Shown piece after piece: positions 33,347 to 39,236 of a stretch of 39,236 bases of DNA (the stretch's first letter is position 1; each line of letters starts with the position of its first letter). The position numbers and the translations under genes are program-made. The stretch spans positions 1 to 39,236 of the forward strand of contig JABBZI010000031.1 in the NCBI GenBank assembly GCA_012955965.1, in the 5' to 3' direction. A model generated the notes under the pieces. That model worked only from the letters and a program-made list of their open reading frames with translations. It was not told the origin of the DNA and did not search any database. Source of the stretch: Clostridioides difficile. Lineage in GTDB: Bacteria; Bacillota; Clostridia; Peptostreptococcales; Peptostreptococcaceae.

Positions 33347-33438
33347 CGGGCATCCTAGAATGGTAGCTTGACTCAGAAATATAAGAAAAAAGACCAAAAA
33401 ACGAAAAAATTAAGTAGTCCGGCATCGTTATGAGCTGG
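33347..33438 (+). promoter_or_regulatory. Tandem bulged hairpins, candidate pan-type RNA leader
   Basis: Two similar hairpins precede the pantothenate-type transporter gene. The first pairs CGGGC (33347-33351) with GCTTG (33366-33370). The second pairs CCGGC (33419-33423) with GCTGG (33434-33438), leaves an A bulged, then pairs TC with GA. Both start with GGCATC, and both contain AGCT on the 3' side. Two tandem bulged hairpins upstream of pantothenate genes fit the pan RNA motif; I cannot align it. Confidence 0.5.
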
Positions 33439-33456
33439 AACGGAGGTGTATTTTTT

Positions 33457-34047
33457 ATGATGAACACAAGTGCATCAGTAAGAAAAGTAAATGTAAGAAA
33501 AATGACTATAATAGGAGTACTATCAGCTATTTCTATTATGCTATCTATGACTCCATTGGGATTTATTCCAGTTGGACCTACAAAAGCAACTATAATGCAT
33601 ATACCAGTTATTATTGGAGCTATTATAGAAGGGCCAATAGTTGGGGGTGCGATAGGATTTATATTTGGAGTATCAAGTCTCTTAAATGCTATAATAAATC
33701 CAACCATAACATCCTTTGTTTTTATAAATCCGTTAGTTTCAATATTACCAAGAGTTATGATAGGTATATTGGCTTATTATGTATATCAGCTAATAATTAA
33801 GGCTACAAATAAGGTATACATATCAGGTTTAATTACAGGAGCTATAGGTTCCTTGTTAAATACAGCTGGAGTTTTAGGAATGATATATGTCTTATATGCT
33901 GACAAATATCTTCATGCAATGGGTCAAAGTGGTTCAGCAGGAAAAGTAATAATGGCTCTTGCCGCAGCAAATGGAGTACCAGAAGCAATAGTAGGAGCTT
34001 TAGTAGTAGCTGCCGTTGCCACTGTACTTAAGAAAAGCAAAAAATAG
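33457..34047 (+). CDS. panT: ECF transporter substrate-binding (S) component, pantothenate type
   Basis: 196 aa with about six helices. The N-terminal segment KVNVRKMTIIGVLSAISIMLSMTPLGF and GPTKATIMHIPVIIGAIIEGP are typical of S components, which need the shared ECF energising module encoded elsewhere. The adjacent coaX gene, reading in the same direction 18 bases later, makes pantothenate the likeliest substrate. I choose ATG 33457, which follows GGAGG (33442-33446); a frame from 33430 would start inside the second leader hairpin. The gene name is a functional guess from context. A tandem-hairpin leader directly precedes it. Confidence 0.82.
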   Translation: MMNTSASVRKVNVRKMTIIGVLSAISIMLSMTPLGFIPVGPTKATIMHIPVIIGAIIEGPIVGGAIGFIFGVSSLLNAIINPTITSFVFINPLVSILPRVMIGILAYYVYQLIIKATNKVYISGLITGAIGSLLNTAGVLGMIYVLYADKYLHAMGQSGSAGKVIMALAAANGVPEAIVGALVVAAVATVLKKSKK

Positions 34048-34065
34048 AAAGAAGGTTAATGACAT

Positions 34066-34836
34066 ATGCTTCTAGTATTTGATGTTGGAAATACTAATAT
34101 GGTTTTAGGTATATATAAAGGTGATAAATTAGTTAATTATTGGAGAATCAAAACAGATAGAGAAAAGACATCTGATGAATATGGAATCCTGATAAGTAGT
34201 TTATTTGAGTATGATAATGTGGATATAAGTTCTATTAATGATGTGATAATATCATCTGTAGTACCAAATGTTATGCATTCTCTTGAAAACTTTTGTATAA
34301 AATACTGTAAAAAACATCCATTGATAGTAGGTCCAGGCATAAAAACAGGTCTAAATATAAAATATGATAATCCAAAGCAAGTTGGCGCAGACAGAATAGT
34401 CAATGCTGTAGCAGGTATAGAAAAGTATGGAGCACCAAGTATACTTGTTGACTTTGGAACAGCAACTACGTTTTGCGCTATCTCTGAAAAAGGTGAATAT
34501 CTAGGTGGAACGATAGCACCAGGAATAAAAATATCTAGTGAAGCTTTATTTCAAAGTGCGTCTAAATTACCTAGGGTAGAATTAACTAAACCAGGTATGA
34601 CTATTTGTAAAAGTACTGTATCAGCTATGCAATCTGGAATAATTTATGGATATGTTGGTTTAGTGGATAAAATAATAAACATGATGAAGAAAGAATTAAA
34701 TTGTGATGATGTTAAAGTTATAGCTACAGGTGGATTAGCTAAACTGATTGCTTCAGAGACAAAAAGTATAGATTATGTAGATGGTTTTTTAACACTAGAA
34801 GGATTGAGAATAATATATGAAAAAAACCAAGAATAA
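34066..34836 (+). CDS. coaX: Type III pantothenate kinase
   Basis: 256 aa. It phosphorylates pantothenate in the first step of CoA synthesis. The start [19 protein letters not shown] has the catalytic Asp6, then [14 protein letters not shown] contains GADR (107-110) and Asp109, DFGTATTF follows (Asp129), then [13 protein letters not shown]. The enzyme is of type III, needing a monovalent cation and resisting CoA feedback, hence regulation by the leader rather than by CoA is possible. Gap to the S-component gene is 18 bases with a GAAGGTTAATG start region. A terminator follows. Confidence 0.95.
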   Translation: MLLVFDVGNTNMVLGIYKGDKLVNYWRIKTDREKTSDEYGILISSLFEYDNVDISSINDVIISSVVPNVMHSLENFCIKYCKKHPLIVGPGIKTGLNIKYDNPKQVGADRIVNAVAGIEKYGAPSILVDFGTATTFCAISEKGEYLGGTIAPGIKISSEALFQSASKLPRVELTKPGMTICKSTVSAMQSGIIYGYVGLVDKIINMMKKELNCDDVKVIATGGLAKLIASETKSIDYVDGFLTLEGLRIIYEKNQE

Positions 34837-34845
34837 TTAATATAC

Positions 34846-34878
34846 AGGGAATTGGGTTATATATCCAATTCCCTTTTT
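34846..34878 (+). terminator. Terminator of panT-coaX
   Basis: AGGGAATTGG (34846-34855) pairs with CCAATTCCCT (34865-34874), with TTTTT at the end. Confidence 0.9.
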
Positions 34879-34974
34879 ATGATAGTTTCCTAGCTTTATG
34901 TGGTATATTATAATGAGGAAATATAGGATTTAAACTTAAATCATAGAATAAAGGAAAAAAATAGGAGAAAAGTA

Positions 34975-35943
34975 ATGAAAATAGGAAATTTAGAATTGAA
35001 AAATAAAGTTTTTCTATCACCTATGGCAGGAGTAACAGACCTACCATTTAGATTAATTTGTAAAGAACAAGGTTGTGGACTTTTATATACAGAAATGATA
35101 AATGGTAAGGCGCTTTGTTATGATGATGAAAATACTAAAAAAATGCTTAAGATAGAAGAGGAAGAACATCCAGTAGCTGTTCAGATATTTGGTTCAGAGC
35201 CAGATTTTATGGGAAGAGCAGCAGAGATAATGAATGATTATTCAAATGAGATTCTCGATATAAATATGGGATGCCCAGCTCCAAAAGTAGTCAAAAATGG
35301 AGATGGGTCGGCACTTATGAAAAATCCTAAGCTTGCTGAGAAGGTATTAAAGGCAGTGGTGAAGAATTCAAAAAAGCCAGTAACTTTAAAAATAAGAAAA
35401 GGGTGGGATGACAATAGTGTAAATGCTGTTGAAATAGCAAAGATAGCGGAAGCTTGTGGAATAAGTGCTTTAGCAATACATGGAAGAACTAGAGAACAAT
35501 TTTATACAGGTAAAGCCGATTGGAATATAATTGCAGAAATTAAGAAAAATTTAAGCATACCTGTTATAGGAAATGGAGATGTATTTACAATAGAAGATTC
35601 AATAAATATGTTAGACAAAACTGGTTGTGATGCTATAATGATAGGTAGGGGTGCTCAAGGGAATCCATGGATATTCAAAAGAATAAACCATTATATGAAC
35701 ACAGGTGAGATTTTGCCAGAGCCAACTCTTAACGAAAAAATAAGTACTGCCATTAAGCATTTAAAACTTGCAGTAGAAGAACATGGAGAGTATGTAGCTG
35801 TAAGGGAAATGAGAAAACACATCGCTTGGTATTTAAAAGGACTTAGAAATTCTGCAAGATTAAGGGACGAAATTAACAAAATAGAAGACTATCAAGAAGT
35901 TGTGTCGAAATTGGAGTACTATATGGAAGACTCCTTGACATAA
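34975..35943 (+). CDS. dusB: tRNA-dihydrouridine synthase, DusB type
   Basis: 322 aa. It reduces uridine in the tRNA D-loop with FMN and NADPH. The start VFLSPMAGVTDLPFRLICKE is conserved, and INMGCPAPKVVKNGDGSALM contains the catalytic Cys100. HGRTREQFYTGKADW and GNGDVFTIEDSINM, then MIGRGAQGNPWIF, complete the FMN-barrel. The C-terminal helical domain (~240-322) binds tRNA. In B. subtilis its relative sits near lysS and greA too. GGAGAAA is the ribosome site. The last codons carry the -35 element of the greA-lysS promoter. Confidence 0.93.
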   Translation: MKIGNLELKNKVFLSPMAGVTDLPFRLICKEQGCGLLYTEMINGKALCYDDENTKKMLKIEEEEHPVAVQIFGSEPDFMGRAAEIMNDYSNEILDINMGCPAPKVVKNGDGSALMKNPKLAEKVLKAVVKNSKKPVTLKIRKGWDDNSVNAVEIAKIAEACGISALAIHGRTREQFYTGKADWNIIAEIKKNLSIPVIGNGDVFTIEDSINMLDKTGCDAIMIGRGAQGNPWIFKRINHYMNTGEILPEPTLNEKISTAIKHLKLAVEEHGEYVAVREMRKHIAWYLKGLRNSARLRDEINKIEDYQEVVSKLEYYMEDSLT

Positions 35944-35963
35944 AAATAATAGTGACTTATAAT
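35935..35963 (+). promoter_or_regulatory. Consensus sigma-A promoter of greA-lysS overlapping the dusB end
   Basis: TTGACA (35935-35940) and TATAAT (35958-35963) are separated by exactly 17 bases. The -35 overlaps the last codons and stop of dusB. It lies ~90 bases before greA. Confidence 0.82.
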
Positions 35964-36051
35964 ATAGCGCATAAATTAAAAAAAGATTATAAAATTTTTA
36001 AAATATAATTAGGAAAATTCCTAAGAAATCTGTGAAGGAGTTGTATTTATA

Positions 36052-36531
36052 ATGGAAGAAAATAAAGAGTTTTTATTGACACAAGAGGGATATGATAAAT
36101 TAGAAGAAGAATTAGAAAACTTAAAGGTTGTAAAGAGAAAAGAAGTTGCAGAGAGAATAAAGGTTGCTATATCTTTTGGTGATTTATCTGAAAATGCTGA
36201 GTATGATGAAGCTAAAAAGGAACAAGCACAAGTTGAAGAAAGAATTTTAAAATTAGAAAATATGGTTAGAAAAGCTGTTATCATAGATGAAAGCAAAATA
36301 GACCTTAATGTTGTTACAATAGGATCAATAGTTAAAGTTAAGGATTTAGAATTTGATGAAGATGTTGAATATACTATAGTTGGTTCGACAGAAGCAGACC
36401 CATATGATGGTAAAATATCAAACGAATCTCCTGTAGGGAAAGCACTTTTAGGTAGAGCTGTAAAAGAGATTGTAGAAGTGCAAGTTCCTGATGGAGTTGC
36501 GAAGTTTGAAATATTAGAAATAAGAAGATAA
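36052..36531 (+). CDS. greA: Transcription elongation factor GreA
   Basis: 159 aa, the usual length. The N-terminal coiled coil ([32 protein letters not shown]) has the conserved tip [15 protein letters not shown] with the acidic residues that enter the secondary channel of RNA polymerase. The C-terminal domain contains [26 protein letters not shown]. It rescues backtracked RNA polymerase by stimulating transcript cleavage. The ribosome site is AAGGAG at 36036. A strong sigma-A promoter lies upstream. It is followed 14 bases later by lysS, so the two are one operon. Confidence 0.96.
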   Translation: MEENKEFLLTQEGYDKLEEELENLKVVKRKEVAERIKVAISFGDLSENAEYDEAKKEQAQVEERILKLENMVRKAVIIDESKIDLNVVTIGSIVKVKDLEFDEDVEYTIVGSTEADPYDGKISNESPVGKALLGRAVKEIVEVQVPDGVAKFEILEIRR

Positions 36532-36545
36532 CCTGGAGGAAAAAA

Positions 36546-38075
36546 ATGAAAAATAATCAACAAAGCAATGAAGAAGCACAAATTCAAGAAGACCTTAGTG
36601 AAGTACTTCAAGTAAGAAGAGATAAACTAAAAAAATTACAAGAATCAAATAGAGATCCTTTTAAAGAAAGTAGATATGATAGAACTCATTATTCTACTGA
36701 GATAAAAGATAACTTTGATTCTCTTGAAGGTGAAACTACAAAAATAGCAGGACGTATAATGAGCAAGAGAATACAAGGTAAGGCTGGTTTTATAGATATT
36801 CAAGACCAAGAAGGAAGAATTCAATCTTATGTAAGACTAGATGCTATAGGGGAAGAAGAGTATAGTGTATTTTCAACATATGATATTGGAGATATAGTTG
36901 GAATTGAAGGGGAAATATTTAGAACTAAAAGAGGTGAGATATCTGTAAAGGCTAAATCTGTAGTATTACTATGTAAATCTTTACAAGTACTACCAGAAAA
37001 ATACCATGGATTAAAAGACCAAGAATTAAGATATAGACAAAGATATGTTGACTTAATAGTAAACCCAGAAGTAAAAAATGCTTTTTTAACTAGAACAAAA
37101 GCACTAAAAGCATTGAGAACATATTTAGATGATAGAGGATTTTTAGAAGTTGAGACTCCAATATTAAATACTATAGCAGGTGGAGCAAATGCTAGACCAT
37201 TTATAACTAATCATAATACTTTACATATACCAATGTATTTAAGAATAGCTAATGAGCTATATTTAAAGAGACTTATTGTTGGTGGGTTTGATAAAGTTTA
37301 TGAAATGGGAAGAATGTTTAGAAATGAAGGTATGGATTTAAAACATAATCCTGAATATACTGCAATAGAATTATATCAAGCATATGCTGATTATACTGAT
37401 ATGATGGAAATAACAGAAAATGTTATTGCACATATGGCAGAAGTTGCTACAGGAAGTATGATAATTAACTATCAAGGAACAGAAATAAACTTTACACCTC
37501 CTTGGAAAAGAATGAGCATGGAAGAGTGTGTTAAAGAATATTCTGGGATAGACTTTTCTACTATAGATACAGACGAAGAAGCGTTAGAAGTTGCTAAAGA
37601 AAAAGGCATAGAAATAAAACCTGGAATGAGAAGAGGAGAAGTAATAAATGCTTTATTTGAAGAGTTTGGGGAAGATAAATTAATCCAACCAACATTTATA
37701 ACTCATCATCCAGTTGAAGTATCTCCATTATCTAAGAGAAACAATGAAGACCCAAGAAGAACTGATAGATTTGAAGCATTTGCTAATAAATGGGAATTAG
37801 CTAATGCGTTTTCTGAGCTTAATGACCCAATTGATCAAAAGGGAAGATTTATGGACCAATTGAGAAAAAGAGAATTAGGTGATGATGAAGCTTTTGAAAT
37901 GGATGAAGATTTCTTAAAAGCATTAGAGGTAGGTTTACCTCCTACAGGAGGGTTAGGAATAGGTATAGATAGAGTAATTATGTTATTAACTAATTCTCCA
38001 TCTATAAGAGATGTATTATTATTCCCTACTATGAAACCTATTGATAATAATCCAAATAAAGAAGAAGAGAACTAA
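36546..38075 (+). CDS. lysS: Lysyl-tRNA synthetase, class II
   Basis: 509 aa. The N-terminal OB-fold binds the anticodon ([20 protein letters not shown]), the class II motif 1 region lies near [15 protein letters not shown], motif 2 is [21 protein letters not shown], and motif 3 is [14 protein letters not shown]. The segment [13 protein letters not shown] is the lysine site. It charges tRNA-Lys with lysine. The first ~20 residues are polar and poorly conserved ([16 protein letters not shown]). GGAGG is 9 bases before the ATG. The greA-lysS pairing is common in Firmicutes. It ends at a long hairpin terminator. Confidence 0.96.
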   Translation: MKNNQQSNEEAQIQEDLSEVLQVRRDKLKKLQESNRDPFKESRYDRTHYSTEIKDNFDSLEGETTKIAGRIMSKRIQGKAGFIDIQDQEGRIQSYVRLDAIGEEEYSVFSTYDIGDIVGIEGEIFRTKRGEISVKAKSVVLLCKSLQVLPEKYHGLKDQELRYRQRYVDLIVNPEVKNAFLTRTKALKALRTYLDDRGFLEVETPILNTIAGGANARPFITNHNTLHIPMYLRIANELYLKRLIVGGFDKVYEMGRMFRNEGMDLKHNPEYTAIELYQAYADYTDMMEITENVIAHMAEVATGSMIINYQGTEINFTPPWKRMSMEECVKEYSGIDFSTIDTDEEALEVAKEKGIEIKPGMRRGEVINALFEEFGEDKLIQPTFITHHPVEVSPLSKRNNEDPRRTDRFEAFANKWELANAFSELNDPIDQKGRFMDQLRKRELGDDEAFEMDEDFLKALEVGLPPTGGLGIGIDRVIMLLTNSPSIRDVLLFPTMKPIDNNPNKEEEN

Positions 38076-38082
38076 AAAATAT

Positions 38083-38175
38083 AAGCATTCTACTAAGTTT
38101 TAAATTAAGTATAGCTGTTAAATTAGCAATAAATAGCTTTATTTTATTTAAAATGTCAATGTAGAATGCTTTTTA
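38083..38175 (+). terminator. Terminator of greA-lysS
   Basis: AAGCATTCTAC (38083-38093) pairs with GTAGAATGCTT (38161-38171), then TTTT. The ~67-base loop itself contains AGCT pairing blocks, so it is a long, compound terminator. Confidence 0.75.
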
Positions 38176-38383
38176 TATGTTACAAATAATTTTTTAGATA
38201 TTTAATTTATAAATTACCAACAAATATTAGAAAATGATATTAATTTTTGTTGATTGAGATTCTATATTTAGAAAATATGATTGAAAGTAATTTATTATGA
38301 AAATATTTAGAATAATTTTTGAGAAGGTAAAAGGAATAATTTCTGAGAATACTATATATAAAAAATTATTGGGGGAATGTCTG

Positions 38384-38578
38384 ATGTTTCAAGTAATTGA
38401 TTTTTTATGTTTATTTTGTGTTGGATTCTTAGTTCTTGATGTTATGGTATATTTTTGTAAAGATGCAATGGATATCTTTGAAGGTACAACTAAGGTTAAT
38501 AAGGTTAAGAGTATAAATGTTTGGGCAGATAGAGTCAGAGCTAATTCATATTCTTATGAAAATAAAATTGCAAAATAG
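38384..38578 (+). CDS. Small single-pass membrane protein, 64 aa
   Basis: MFQVIDFLCLFCVGFLVLDVMVYF is a hydrophobic helix, followed by a charged tail (KDAMDIFEG, KSINVWADRVRANSYSYENK). I choose ATG 38384 because GGGGGAA lies 8 bases upstream. A longer frame from 38297 (93 aa) adds a basic N-terminal piece but has a weak ribosome site. I do not recognise the family. It lies between lysS and the rRNA operon, so it has its own transcript or relies on lysS read-through. A hairpin follows at 38614-38673. Confidence 0.55.
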   Translation: MFQVIDFLCLFCVGFLVLDVMVYFCKDAMDIFEGTTKVNKVKSINVWADRVRANSYSYENKIAK

Positions 38579-38613
38579 GTAAAACTATATATGCAGGTAT
38601 TGCTTGTAATATC

Positions 38614-38680
38614 AAGGGTTATATCTATTAGTTTTAATTAAATTTATTAAAAAAAACAAAGAGCTATAACCTTTTTAAAA
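38614..38680 (+). terminator. Hairpin after the small membrane protein gene
   Basis: AAGGGTTATA (38614-38623) pairs with TATAACCTT (38665-38673) with one bulge, then TTT follows. It separates this gene from the rRNA promoter. Confidence 0.55.
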
Positions 38681-38710
38681 ATAAAAAAATAAAAAAATAT
38701 TGAAAAAGTG

Positions 38711-38739
38711 TTGACGAAATATTTTTAAGATGATATAGT
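38711..38739 (+). promoter_or_regulatory. rRNA operon promoter
   Basis: TTGACG (38711-38716) and TATAGT (38734-38739) are spaced 17 bases apart, ~135 bases before 16S. A leader follows that contains AGATA/TATCT arms (38836-38859 region) typical of an rRNA processing stem. Confidence 0.8.
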
Positions 38740-38873
38740 ATTACTTGTCCTTAAGAAAAGGGCAAACATGAAAAATGAACTTTGAAAATTAAACAGTAGG
38801 TTAATTTATAAAACAAGAAACAAACCATAAAGCCAGATATTTTGATAACAATAGTATCTGAGCCTGATAAACT

Positions 38874-39236
<363 letters not shown>

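Noticed and set aside
33318-33707. Minus-strand frame opposite the ECF S-component gene
   Set aside because: Antisense shadow of a membrane protein gene; the sense strand has a ribosome site and family pattern.
36021-36611. Long minus-strand frame (196 codons) opposite greA
   Set aside because: Product is low-complexity Ser/Phe-rich, an antisense shadow of greA; no ribosome site.
38297-38383. Longer start for the small membrane protein
   Set aside because: It lacks a ribosome site; the internal ATG at 38384 has GGGGGAA at good distance. Kept only as an alternative.

Overview
The window is chromosomal DNA of a low-GC, spore-forming Firmicute, almost certainly Clostridioides difficile or a very close relative. 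The basis is the 16S rRNA 5' part at the right end, the yabG-veg-sipL-ispE order with a LysM-tailed SipL-type protein, the strong preference for AGA arginine codons and the AT-rich spacers. The assignment comes from recognition, not from a database search.

Layout. 1-539 is the tail of carB (allosteric domain of carbamoyl-phosphate synthase). 597-1825 (minus strand) holds a small hypothetical gene and a PadR regulator with its membrane partner, under a palindromic operator. 2293-7270 is a four-gene cassette (response regulator, histidine kinase, ABC ATPase, FtsX-type permease) of the kind that answers envelope stress or antimicrobial peptides. Its CGN arginine codons differ from the neighbours, and a broken mobile-element-type reading frame lies upstream, so it looks acquired. 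7416-9831 (minus strand) has a MerR regulator and a coupled rRNA/RNA modification pair (methyltransferase, pseudouridine synthase). 10000-11962 is a small accessory patch: a DUF3298 protein, a DUF1413 protein and a serine resolvase preceded by repeated TTGAC/GTCAA half-sites.

12526-18938 is metabolic and accessory: a methionine gamma-lyase-like PLP enzyme behind a MerR-style promoter, an MFS transporter, an SSS symporter with a two-helix partner and an unrecognised soluble protein, a long hairpin, a UPF0489 protein, a SEC-C protein and an unlisted 53-residue gene. 19048-25999 contains a dipeptidase and a sporulation-rich block (yabG, veg, sipL, ispE, a GntR regulator, spoIIR, a cell-wall hydrolase) with recognisable sigma-K and sigma-F promoters. 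26201-38075 is core housekeeping: murI, a DUF1934 gene, tilS, ftsH, birA, a DmpA-type peptidase, an ECF pantothenate-type transporter behind two tandem bulged hairpins, coaX, dusB, greA and lysS. A 64-residue membrane protein gene follows, then a strong rRNA promoter and the first ~360 bases of 16S rRNA.

Functional links. The panT-coaX pair and its leader form a pantothenate-to-CoA unit. YabG and SipL belong to the same spore-coat pathway. SpoIIR signals from forespore to mother cell, and the adjacent hydrolase may act on the cell wall during sporulation or germination. The 5' UTRs, starts and hairpins reported here were read by eye; none was computed.
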